This document shows, piece by piece, positions 34,722-42,182 of a stretch of 64,000 nucleotides of DNA. The stretch's first letter is position 1. Each line of letters begins with the position of its first letter. The stretch comes from Bradyrhizobium sp. AUGA SZCCT0176 (lineage in GTDB: Bacteria; Pseudomonadota; Alphaproteobacteria; Rhizobiales; Xanthobacteraceae). Location of the stretch: the NCBI RefSeq assembly GCF_018130145.1, contig NZ_JAFCMB010000001.1, positions 682,001 to 746,000 on the forward strand, given 5' to 3'. The notes below the pieces were generated by a model. The model saw only the letters and a list, made by a program, of their open reading frames with translations, ran no database searches and was not told the origin of the DNA. A program made the translations under genes and the position numbers.

Positions 34722-36254
34722 TCAAGTCTCCTGCTCGAGCGCTGCAGTCACCGTGCAGACGACGCCGCGCGGCAGAAAGTCGACGGTGGCTTCGCCGCCG
34801 AGCTGGTCGCGCGCGCTGCGCTCGATCAGGCGCGAGCCGAAACCGCGCTGCACCGGCGCAGAAACGTGCGGCCCGCCGGATTCGGTCCAGATCATCCGAA
34901 GTTTGCGGCCATCGCTTTGCGCGATGATCTCCCAATCCAGCGCAACGGTTCCACTGTCGTTCGACAGCGCACCGTATTTTGCGGCATTGGTCGCTATCTC
35001 GTGCACGATCATCGACAGCACCACGGCGAGCCGCGGCGATAGCGGCACCATCGGTCCGAACATCCGCACCCGATCCGGATTGTTGAGCAGATAGGGCTTG
35101 AGAACCCGTGCGATGACGTCCTGCAACTCGGAGCCCTGCCATTTCTCCTGGCTCAACAGATTATGCGCTTCGGCGAGCGCACCCAGCCGGCCCTCGAATT
35201 TCTCGCGCTCTGCCCGGCTGGCGCTGCGGAAGGTCTGGGTGGTGATCGACTGCAGGATCGCGAGCGTATTCTTGACGCGGTGGTTGAGCTCGTCGATCAG
35301 GAGATCGTGCAGCATCTCGCCGCGGGCAATCGCCGTCGCCATCCGCACCGCAAAGGCAAGGCCGACCAGCAGCAGCACGCCCCCGATCACGCTGGTGATC
35401 GCGAGACTGCGCCACAGGGGCGCGACCAGCGAGCTTTCCGCAATCCCGCCGGCGACCGTCCAGCCGGTGAGCGAGGAGCGCGCAACGCCGGTGATCAGCG
35501 GCACGCCTTCGAGCGACACGGTCGCAAAGGTCCCCTCGGGTTTGCGGAACAGCTCCGCATAGAGCGACGGCGATGCCCGCTGGCCGATGGTGTTCTGCGG
35601 GTTCGGTACACGCGCGAAATTGGTGCCTTCGCCGTCGAAGATCGAAATCGTCCAGTCCTTGCCCGGAAGCTGCTTTTCGATCATCTCTTGGAAAATCTCG
35701 ATCGGCGGGCTGAACGAGATGTCGTAGATCACCTCGCCGTCGCGAATGACCGGCACTTCGACCGTCACGATCAGCCCCTTCTTGACCACGCCGGTGAACA
35801 GGTTCGAGTAGTATGGACGCTTGGTCGCGAACACCTTCTCGACAAGGTCAAGGTTGTTGCGCAGCGGAAGGGTGGCGGTGTCAGGCGTGACCGAGGAGAA
35901 CAGCTGGCGACCTTCGCGGTCCGCCACCAGCACCACGCCGTCCCTGCCGTATTGTTCGAGGAAACCGGTAGCGATGCGACGGAAACCGTCGAAGTCGCGG
36001 TCCCGCAGCGCGTTGGTCAGCGACAGCACCTGGAGCCCGCCGGTCATGCGCTGCATTTCGGCATCGAGCACGAGGCGGATGCCGCGTACGGTTTCGAGCA
36101 CGCGCTGCGTGGCGTCCTTGCGGTCCTGGCCGTAATTATTGAAAACGATGCCGGCCGCGAAAATGATCAGCGGCAGCGTGGTTCCCGCCACCAGAAGGAC
36201 GAGACGCATCGGCAGTGAAAGCTTTGGCAATGCTCGTCCCGGATCGGCCCCCAA
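34722..36254 (-). CDS. Membrane sensor histidine kinase, HWE family
   Basis: A protein of up to 510 residues. A first membrane helix (about residues 17-38), a periplasmic sensor of about 230 residues with a Cache-like look, and a second helix (LAITSVIGGVLLLVGLAFAV) lead to the kinase. The phospho-acceptor region is IDELNHRVKNTLAILQSIT, the N-box is HEIATNAAKYGALS, and WxE appears as LDWEI, which defines the HWE group. Such kinases often signal to orphan response regulators; none is encoded nearby. The start is uncertain: TTG at 36254, TTG at 36230 (with GGGA upstream) or ATG at 36209. It is divergent from the TRAP transporter operon. Confidence 0.85.
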   Translation of the reverse strand: MGADPGRALPKLSLPMRLVLLVAGTTLPLIIFAAGIVFNNYGQDRKDATQRVLETVRGIRLVLDAEMQRMTGGLQVLSLTNALRDRDFDGFRRIATGFLEQYGRDGVVLVADREGRQLFSSVTPDTATLPLRNNLDLVEKVFATKRPYYSNLFTGVVKKGLIVTVEVPVIRDGEVIYDISFSPPIEIFQEMIEKQLPGKDWTISIFDGEGTNFARVPNPQNTIGQRASPSLYAELFRKPEGTFATVSLEGVPLITGVARSSLTGWTVAGGIAESSLVAPLWRSLAITSVIGGVLLLVGLAFAVRMATAIARGEMLHDLLIDELNHRVKNTLAILQSITTQTFRSASRAEREKFEGRLGALAEAHNLLSQEKWQGSELQDVIARVLKPYLLNNPDRVRMFGPMVPLSPRLAVVLSMIVHEIATNAAKYGALSNDSGTVALDWEIIAQSDGRKLRMIWTESGGPHVSAPVQRGFGSRLIERSARDQLGGEATVDFLPRGVVCTVTAALEQET

Positions 36255-36507
36255 CCGCCGCGAGCATAGGAGAAGCAGCCGGCATCCGCCAAGGATTTTA
36301 GTCCGATTTCGCGTTCGTGACCGGCGGAGCGGTGGCCTGCTTGGTGCGCCGCATCATTCCGTACGCTGCAGCATTATGCTGTTCAATCCGCGCATTGGAA
36401 TTAGCTTCCATCGCAGCGTTCTTTTGAATACGCTCCGAAAATTGCAAGCCGCAACGTCGGCAAAGCCCACGACCCGGTACAAGGGCGGGGCTCAGGGAGG
36501 GGACAAC

Positions 36508-37506
36508 ATGAATCGCAGAACAGTATTGGCTGGGCTCGGTGCGACAGCGGCCGCGGGCGTTCTTGGAATGCCATCCATCCTGAAGGCGCAGGCGCCTGTC
36601 ACGCTGAACGGCGCCGTGCAGTTCAACGACGACCACGCGTTTACCAAGGCGCTGGTTCGGTTCGAAGAGCTGGTGAAGAAGTATTACGGCAAGCCCGTCA
36701 ATTTCACGCTGCACAAGAACTCGTCCCTCGGTCTCGAGAAGCAGTATTTCGAGTACATGTCGCAGGGCAAAGCGGTCGATTACGGCATCGTCTCGCCGGC
36801 CCACATGTCGACCTTCGCCAAGGCGGCGCCGTTCATCGATGCGCCCTTTGTGTTCAAGGGCATCGACCACATGAACAAGGTCGTTGAAGCGAATATCCTG
36901 GCGCCGATCGCCGACGAAGTCGCCGCGAAGGCCGAGGTGGTGCTGGTCGGCTATTCCGGCGGCGGCATCCGCAACATCTTCGCCAACAAGCCGTGCAAGA
37001 ATCTGGCCGACCTCAAGGGCCTCAAGGTGCGCGTGCAGGGTGCGCCGATCTGGTCGAAGACGTTCGCAGCCGTCGGCATGAGCCCGACGGTGATCGCCTA
37101 TAACGAAGTCTACAACGCCATCCAGAATGGCGTGATCGCCGCGGGCGAGAACGAAGCCGCCGGCGTCGAGGCGATGAAGTTCTACGAAGTGGCGCCGCAC
37201 CTCAATCTGACCGAGCACGCGGTCTCGATCCGGCCGATCTGCTTCTCGGTGAAGACGCTCAAGACCCTGCCCAAGGATCTGCAGGACGCCATCATGAAAG
37301 CGGGCAAGGAGGCCGGTGATTTCGGCCGCAAGCTCGAGTCCAGCGAGGAAGTCATCAAGCTCGACGCGCTGGAGAAGGCGGGCAAGCTCAAGCGCGTTCC
37401 GTTCCAGGAGCGCGACGCCATGAAGAAGCTCGCCGATCCTGTGATGGCCACCTACGCCAAGGAAATCGGCGCCGAGGGCATCTTCGAAAAAATCAACATC
37501 GCCTAG
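36508..37506 (+). CDS. TRAP transporter substrate-binding protein (DctP family)
   Basis: A 332-residue periplasmic protein. The signal peptide has twin arginines (MNRRTVLAGLGATAAAG) and ends LKAQA at about residue 29, so Tat export is possible. The family signature is visible in LADLKGLKVRVQGAPIWSKTF, where the arginine that pairs with a substrate carboxylate is expected, and in YNEVYNAIQNGVIAAGENE. It binds an organic acid and hands it to the DctQM pair encoded next. GGGAGGGG precedes the ATG. Two hairpins separate it from dctQ, which could favour higher expression of the binding protein. Confidence 0.9.
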   Translation: MNRRTVLAGLGATAAAGVLGMPSILKAQAPVTLNGAVQFNDDHAFTKALVRFEELVKKYYGKPVNFTLHKNSSLGLEKQYFEYMSQGKAVDYGIVSPAHMSTFAKAAPFIDAPFVFKGIDHMNKVVEANILAPIADEVAAKAEVVLVGYSGGGIRNIFANKPCKNLADLKGLKVRVQGAPIWSKTFAAVGMSPTVIAYNEVYNAIQNGVIAAGENEAAGVEAMKFYEVAPHLNLTEHAVSIRPICFSVKTLKTLPKDLQDAIMKAGKEAGDFGRKLESSEEVIKLDALEKAGKLKRVPFQERDAMKKLADPVMATYAKEIGAEGIFEKINIA

Positions 37507-37554
37507 GGCATGATCCGGAAAAGTGGGTACCGGTTTTCCGAAAAGATCATGCCC
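37507..37554. repeat. Palindromic repeat element, family E
   Basis: Outer arms GGGCATGATC / GATCATGCCC enclose an inner pair GGAAAA / TTTTCC around GGTACC. This palindrome is widespread in rhizobial genomes. It lies directly after the dctP stop codon, inside the TRAP operon. Confidence 0.75.
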
Positions 37555-37588
37555 AAATAAGACGGCTGCGCGTCGCAGACCGGAGTTT

Positions 37589-37614
37589 CGGGGCAAGCTT
37601 CACCGCTTGCCCCG
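37589..37614 (+). terminator. Intra-operon hairpin between dctP and dctQ
   Basis: CGGGGCAAGC and GCTTGCCCCG form a perfect 10-bp stem around TTCACC. No T-tract follows, so it is more likely an mRNA 3'-end stabiliser or attenuator than a full intrinsic terminator. It is 30 nt before the dctQ start. Confidence 0.55.
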
Positions 37615-37644
37615 TTCGATGAGTATTACCGCGCGGGGGCGCCA

Positions 37645-38160
37645 ATGACCGAACTGCCGATCGATTTCAACCCGTCTCTGTGGCGGCGACTGACGCGCGC
37701 CTATGGCAAATTGCTGGAAATCCTGCTGGCGGCTTGCGTCGGCATCCTGGTCATTCCCGTCACGCTGCAGATCATCTCGCGCTATACGCCCTTCATCCCG
37801 TCCTACATCTGGACCGAGGAAATGGCGCGTTTCCTGTTCATATGGACCATCATGATCGGGGCCATGGTCGGCGTCAGGGAGGCGCAGCATTTCGAAGTCG
37901 ATGTGTGGCCCGATTTGTCGCGGCGCTCCGAGGCCGCGGTGCGGATATTGGCGCGCCTCGGCATCCTGGCGTTGGCGCTGGTGTTCGTGTGGGCGGGCAT
38001 CGAGTTCACGCGCTTTGCCTGGAACAGGACTTCGGAGCTGGCCGATCTGCCGCTCTGGCTGATTCACGTCGCATGGCCGGTGGCAGGCTTCACATGGATC
38101 GCGTTCGCGGGCGAACAGATCGTCGATGAAATGCGAATCCTGATGGGGGCTCAGCGATGA
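37645..38160 (+). CDS. TRAP transporter small membrane subunit (DctQ)
   Basis: A 171-residue protein with four hydrophobic helices. The DctQ hallmark WTEEMARFLFIWTIMIGAMV lies at about residues 55-74, followed by REAQHFEVDVW. It links the binding protein to the large permease. Its stop overlaps the start of dctM (ATGA). Confidence 0.9.
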   Translation: MTELPIDFNPSLWRRLTRAYGKLLEILLAACVGILVIPVTLQIISRYTPFIPSYIWTEEMARFLFIWTIMIGAMVGVREAQHFEVDVWPDLSRRSEAAVRILARLGILALALVFVWAGIEFTRFAWNRTSELADLPLWLIHVAWPVAGFTWIAFAGEQIVDEMRILMGAQR

Positions 38161-39476
38161 GCGGCAGTGTTCTCTCCTCCGGCGAGGCCGCGCTGGTATT
38201 GTTTGGCACCTTCATCGGGCTGCTGATCATCCGCGTACCGGTCGCCTTCGCGCTCGGGCTCGCCTGCCTGCCGATCCTGCTGATCGAGCCGCGGCTGTCG
38301 ATGATGATGCTCGCGCAGGAAACCTTCAACGCCTACAATTCTTTCATCCTGCTGTCGGTGCCGTTCTTCCTGCTGACGGCGAACCTGATGAGCATCGGCG
38401 GCATTACCGACCGGCTGGTGGCGCTGTCGCGCGCGATGGTCGGGCACTGGCCGGGCTCGCTGGCGCAGATCAACGTGGTGCTGTCGGTGTTCTTCGCTGG
38501 CATCTCCGGCTCCTCGACCGCGGATGCGGCGAGCCAGTCGAAGATCTTCATCGATGCCCAGACCAAGGAGGGTTACGACCTCTCGTTCTCGATCGCCATC
38601 ACCGCGGTGTCGGCGGTGCTCGCGGTCATCATCCCGCCGTCGATCCTGATGATCGTGTGGGGCGGGCTGATCTCGACATCGATCGCGGCGATGTACCTGG
38701 CCGGCATCGTGCCGGGATTGCTGATCGCGGGCGCGCAGATGGCAACCGTGCATATTTATGCAGTCCGGCGTGGTTATCCGACCTATCCAAAGTCCAGCTG
38801 GGTGGAGATGCGCTGCTCGCTCTGGCGTTCGATTCCAGCGCTGGTGACGCCGTTCATCATCGTCGGCGGTATTCTCCTCGGCTGGTTCACGGCGACCGAA
38901 TCCGCCTGCGTCGCGGTGCTGTATTCGGTGGCGCTGTCGACCTTCTTTTACCGGGAAACCGGCGCCAAGGAGCTCTACAAGGCTTTGCTCGACACCGGAC
39001 GGCTGGCCGGGGTCGCGCTGTTCTGCATTGGCACGGCGAGCGCATTCGGCTGGCTGCTGGCCTATTACAAGATTCCGGAGGGGTTGCTCGCCAACGTCTC
39101 GACCTGGGGTATGGGACCGATCGCGGCGGGCTTCTTCATCGCCTTCTGCTTCCTGGTCGTCGGCTGCTTCCTCGACGCCATTCCGGCGATCGTGATCGTC
39201 GGTACCGTGCTGGAGCCGCTGGCGCGATCGGTCGATCTGCACCCGGTGCAGTTCGCGATCATTTCGATCGTCTCGCTGGCGTTCGGGCTGGTGACACCGC
39301 CTTACGGCCTGTGCCTCATGATCGCGTGCTCGATTGCGGGGGTGCGGCTGCGCTATGCGCTCAAGGACACGGTCATCATGCTGATACCGATGCTGCTGGT
39401 GCTGGCGGCGCTGATCATCTGGCCCAGCGTATCGCTGTTCTTGCCGCGCCTGATCGTGCCGGAGATGCTGAAGTAA
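38157..39476 (+). CDS. TRAP transporter large permease (DctM)
   Basis: A 439-residue protein with about twelve hydrophobic segments. Family features are FFAGISGSSTADAASQSKIF (about residues 115-134), IIPPSILMIVWG, and FGLVTPPYGLCLMIA near the C-terminus. It carries out sodium- or proton-coupled uptake of the ligand delivered by the DctP protein. No catabolic gene follows directly on this strand, so the ligand remains unknown. Confidence 0.93.
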   Translation: MSGSVLSSGEAALVLFGTFIGLLIIRVPVAFALGLACLPILLIEPRLSMMMLAQETFNAYNSFILLSVPFFLLTANLMSIGGITDRLVALSRAMVGHWPGSLAQINVVLSVFFAGISGSSTADAASQSKIFIDAQTKEGYDLSFSIAITAVSAVLAVIIPPSILMIVWGGLISTSIAAMYLAGIVPGLLIAGAQMATVHIYAVRRGYPTYPKSSWVEMRCSLWRSIPALVTPFIIVGGILLGWFTATESACVAVLYSVALSTFFYRETGAKELYKALLDTGRLAGVALFCIGTASAFGWLLAYYKIPEGLLANVSTWGMGPIAAGFFIAFCFLVVGCFLDAIPAIVIVGTVLEPLARSVDLHPVQFAIISIVSLAFGLVTPPYGLCLMIACSIAGVRLRYALKDTVIMLIPMLLVLAALIIWPSVSLFLPRLIVPEMLK

Positions 39477-39485
39477 TCGGAAATC

Positions 39486-39511
39486 CCCGCGGCGATCGTG
39501 CGCGCCGCGGG
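39486..39511. terminator. GC-rich hairpin between convergent genes
   Basis: CCCGCGGCG and CGCCGCGGG form a perfect 9-bp stem with an 8-nt loop. It lies midway in the 50 bp between the dctM stop and the stop of the opposing serine hydrolase gene. No clear T-tract follows on either strand. Confidence 0.45.
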
Positions 39512-39526
39512 ACGGAACGCTGTGCT

Positions 39527-40789
39527 TCAAAGATTGCTGTCGGTGATCGCCGAATACACCAGGGTGCGCAGCTCGCGACGCAGCGGATAGGCGCTCGACG
39601 GCAGCACCTGCGTCATGAAGATCGTGATCAGTTCTTCCGCAGGATCGATGAAGAACGACGTCGTTGCCGCACCGCCCCAGTTGTATTCGCCGGGGCTGCC
39701 GGGAATCAGCGTCTGCGCCGGGTGCATGGTGACGGCAAAGCCGAGACCGAACCCGATTCCGTTATAGGCGGCTTCGCTGAACAGCGAACGCGACATGCCG
39801 GGTAGATCCAACCCGCCGGGCAGATGGTTCGACGTCATCAAGTGGAGCGTCTTAGGCCCGATGAGCCTGACGCCGCCAAGCTCGCCGCCATTGAGGAGCG
39901 CCCGGCAGAAGGTGAGATAGTCGGCCGCCGTCGAGCACAGGCCGCCTCCGCCGGAGACGAGGGAGGGGGGGGTAAGGAACGAACTCGTAGCCGGGTCATC
40001 CTGCAGCTTCAATGTGGCCTCGCCGGCCGTCATGCCGATCTGTACGCCGGCGGAATAGCACGCTGCGAACCGGTGCGCCTTGTCCGCCGGCACGAAGAAG
40101 TCGGTGTCGTTCATGCCGAGCGGATTGAAGATGCGTTCCTTCAGGAACTGCTCGAACGGCATGCCGCTGATTTTGCCGATCAGATAGCCGACCACGTCGG
40201 TGGCAACCGAATAGTTCCAGCCTTCGCCCGGCGAAAATTCCAGCGGGATCTTGGCGAGGTCCTCGATCATGCTTTGCAGCGTGCCGGCCTTGATGACCTC
40301 GCCGATCTTGTTTTCGCGATAGGCGGCGTCGACATTGGAGCGCTGCTGGAAGCCATAAGTAAGACCCGAGGTGTGGCGCAACAGGTCCACGATCAGCATC
40401 GGCCGCGACGGCGGCCGGGTCAGGAAGGCCGGGAAGGTGCCGGCCTGGAACACGCCGAGGTTCTTCCATTCCGGAATGTATTTATGGACGGGCTCGTCGA
40501 GCGCGACGCGGCCCTCTTCGAGCAGCATCATGAACGCCACGCTCGTGATCGGCTTGGTCATCGAATAGATGCGGAAGATGGTGTCGTCCTTGACCGGGAC
40601 CTTGCGCTCGATATCGGCAAAGCCCTGCACGGTCGAGTGCACGACCTTGCCGCGGCGGTAGATCAGGACCTGCGTTCCCGGGAAGCGGCCGGCGTCGATG
40701 TAGCGCTGCTTCAGATGGTTCTCGAGACGGTCAAGCGCCGGCTTCGACATTCCGGCAGACTCGGGCGTGGCGGGGGTAGGGGCTAACAT
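39527..40789 (-). CDS. Serine hydrolase, class C beta-lactamase/esterase (EstB) family
   Basis: A 420-residue protein from the ATG at 40789. The catalytic SxxK is SMTK (about residues 75-78), the tyrosine motif is YSVATDVVG (about 178-186), and the third element may be the GGA in EYNWGGAATTSFFIDP (about 370-385). The pattern NWGGAATTSFFIDPAEEL is typical of EstB-like esterases, not of penicillin-cleaving enzymes. I see no signal peptide, so cytoplasmic ester or amide hydrolysis is most likely. It stands alone, divergent from the dioxygenase gene at 40924. Confidence 0.85.
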   Translation of the reverse strand: MLAPTPATPESAGMSKPALDRLENHLKQRYIDAGRFPGTQVLIYRRGKVVHSTVQGFADIERKVPVKDDTIFRIYSMTKPITSVAFMMLLEEGRVALDEPVHKYIPEWKNLGVFQAGTFPAFLTRPPSRPMLIVDLLRHTSGLTYGFQQRSNVDAAYRENKIGEVIKAGTLQSMIEDLAKIPLEFSPGEGWNYSVATDVVGYLIGKISGMPFEQFLKERIFNPLGMNDTDFFVPADKAHRFAACYSAGVQIGMTAGEATLKLQDDPATSSFLTPPSLVSGGGGLCSTAADYLTFCRALLNGGELGGVRLIGPKTLHLMTSNHLPGGLDLPGMSRSLFSEAAYNGIGFGLGFAVTMHPAQTLIPGSPGEYNWGGAATTSFFIDPAEELITIFMTQVLPSSAYPLRRELRTLVYSAITDSNL

Positions 40790-40923
40790 CAGGGCTGATC
40801 TCCGGCTGGCGAGGGAGCCTTGATAGCCGAAAAGTGTGCCCCGTTCCAACCGCCTGCGCTTACCCCGTGCGGTACGGTGGTGTAGGCTTGGCCCAGCCAC
40901 CATGCACCCCGCAGGACAGCCAA

Positions 40924-41862
40924 ATGCCCCAATTCAACGAGACCGAACTGACCGCCGCCGTGATCCGCAGCTTCGAAGACACGCCGGATCCGCGGGCGAA
41001 ATTCCTGCTGCAGGAACTGGTGAAATCGCTGCACGATTATGTCAGCCGGACCGATCTCACCTTCGAGGAATGGGAATACGCGATCGATTTCCTGACCCGG
41101 ACCGGTCAGAAGTGCACCCCGATCCGCCAGGAGTTCATCCTGCTCTCCGACGTGCTCGGGGTCTCGATGCTGGTCGACGCCGTCAATCATCGCGAACGCG
41201 AAGGCGCCACCGAGACCACCGTGCTCGGGCCGTTCTATGTCGGCGAACACAAGGTGATGCCGCACGGCACCGATGTCTCGGCCAATTTGCCGGGCGAGCG
41301 GATGTTCGTGCAAAGCCGTGTCACCGACCTCGCCGGCAAGCCGCTGGCGAATGTTCCCGTCGATATCTGGCACGCCGACGACGAGGGCTATTACGATTCA
41401 CAGAAGGCGTCTTATGCGACGGAGGGCCCCTCGTCGCGGGCGCGCTTCGTCACCGATGCCGATGGCCGGTTCTTCTTCCGCACCATTTTGCCGTGCAGCT
41501 ATCCGATCCCGACCGACGGTCCGGTCGGCGAAATGATCATCCAGACCCGGCGGCACGCGATGCGGCCGGCGCATGTGCACTTCCTGGTCGATGCGCCCGG
41601 CTATCAGCCGCTGATCACCCATGTGTTCATGGAAGGCGACAAATATCTCGATTCCGACGTGGTGTTCGGCGTCAAGGACGAGCTGGTCGCGAAGATCGAA
41701 AAGCGCACCGACGCGGTCATGCCGGACGGCAAGCCCGCGGCCGCACCGTGGCACCTGATGACCTACGAGTTCAGGATGAAAGCGGGCGATGGCGCCGCCC
41801 CAAAACCGATGATGGCGAAGACGACTGACAAGACAACTGACAAGGCCACCGAGCACGCCTGA
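40924..41862 (+). CDS. Intradiol ring-cleavage dioxygenase (catechol/hydroxyquinol 1,2-dioxygenase family)
   Basis: A 312-residue non-haem Fe(III) enzyme. The N-terminal helical dimerisation domain covers residues 1-100. The beta-sandwich domain follows LGPFYV (101-106). The four iron ligands should be Tyr157 (EGYYDSQ), Tyr193 (SYPIPTDGPVG), His217 and His219 (RPAHVHF). It opens catechol or hydroxyquinol between the two hydroxyl carbons. The LGPFYV and YDSQ context is closer to hydroxyquinol dioxygenases than to CatA. The C-terminal 25 residues are Lys/Thr-rich (KTTDKTTDKATEHA). It is a single gene; no maleylacetate reductase is nearby. Confidence 0.87.
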   Translation: MPQFNETELTAAVIRSFEDTPDPRAKFLLQELVKSLHDYVSRTDLTFEEWEYAIDFLTRTGQKCTPIRQEFILLSDVLGVSMLVDAVNHREREGATETTVLGPFYVGEHKVMPHGTDVSANLPGERMFVQSRVTDLAGKPLANVPVDIWHADDEGYYDSQKASYATEGPSSRARFVTDADGRFFFRTILPCSYPIPTDGPVGEMIIQTRRHAMRPAHVHFLVDAPGYQPLITHVFMEGDKYLDSDVVFGVKDELVAKIEKRTDAVMPDGKPAAAPWHLMTYEFRMKAGDGAAPKPMMAKTTDKTTDKATEHA

Positions 41863-41881
41863 AACCACTGTTTTTGCATCT

Positions 41882-41914
41882 GCTCAATTCTTGTGCGCCG
41901 CACAAGAATTGAGC
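41882..41914. promoter_or_regulatory. 33-bp palindrome, candidate NtrC enhancer for the nitrate operon
   Basis: Two 15-bp arms (GCTCAATTCTTGTGC and its exact inverse) flank GCC. Each arm fits the NtrC pattern GCAC-N7-GTGC in one half and has a single mismatch in the other. The centre lies about 140 bp before the predicted start of transcription, a usual distance for enhancer-binding proteins of sigma-54. It could also end transcription of the dioxygenase gene, but there is no T-tract. Confidence 0.45.
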
Positions 41915-41967
41915 GAATCGCAAATTTAGAATGCGACTAGCTATCCTTCGGCGTCACCTCGCCAAAT

Positions 41968-41980
41968 CATCAATTAATTG
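41968..41980 (+). promoter_or_regulatory. IHF-like site
   Basis: CATCAATTAATTG matches the IHF consensus WATCAANNNNTTR at 12 of 13 positions within an AT-rich stretch. It is about 65 bp before the predicted start, between the palindrome and the sigma-54 promoter, where IHF bending is normally used. Confidence 0.45.
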
Positions 41981-42012
41981 AAATAATTAGGCTTTTTTCG
42001 CTGAAAAGGGCT

Positions 42013-42028
42013 TGGCACGAAGCTTGAA
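42013..42028 (+). promoter_or_regulatory. Sigma-54 promoter of the nitrate operon
   Basis: TGGCACGAAGCTTGAA matches the consensus TGGCACGN4TTGCW with exact spacing and one change (A for C in the -12 element). Transcription should begin near 42039, directly before the first leader hairpin. This places the nitrate operon under a sigma-54 activator, probably NtrC. Confidence 0.65.
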
Positions 42029-42039
42029 TAGTTAGTGCT

Positions 42040-42086
42040 GACGCCATTGATGCCGTCCCTTGAGACCACTCATCCGAATTGTATCG
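42040..42086 (+). promoter_or_regulatory. Candidate ANTAR (NasT) target: two hexaloop hairpins in the nrtA leader
   Basis: The first hairpin pairs GACGCC (42040-42045) with GCCGTC (42052-42057), with one C-C mismatch, around the loop ATTGAT. The second pairs CGA (42075-42077) with TCG (42084-42086) around ATTGTA. Both loops have six bases with A at position 1 and G at position 4, the feature recognised by ANTAR proteins such as NasR and NasT. A terminator-like hairpin follows 6 nt later. The second stem is short, so this needs a structure model. Confidence 0.5.
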
Positions 42087-42092
42087 CCGCCA

Positions 42093-42122
42093 TTCCGGGG
42101 CCTCCCCGGAACGCGCCTTTTT
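42093..42122 (+). terminator. Leader terminator-like hairpin before nrtA
   Basis: TTCCGGGG and CCCCGGAA form a perfect 8-bp stem around CCT; CGCGCC and then TTTTT follow. It lies 61 nt before the nrtA start and would stop transcription unless an antiterminator acts on the hairpins before it. Confidence 0.55.
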
Positions 42123-42182
42123 GCGCCTCGCGCGGCGGCACCAATCGGACGGCCCGTTCAGACGCAAAGGAGCGCTATACCC

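Noticed and set aside
41882..41914. The palindrome as a simple intrinsic terminator of the dioxygenase gene
   Set aside because: No T-tract follows on either strand, and the arrangement with the IHF-like site and the sigma-54 promoter gives a better explanation.
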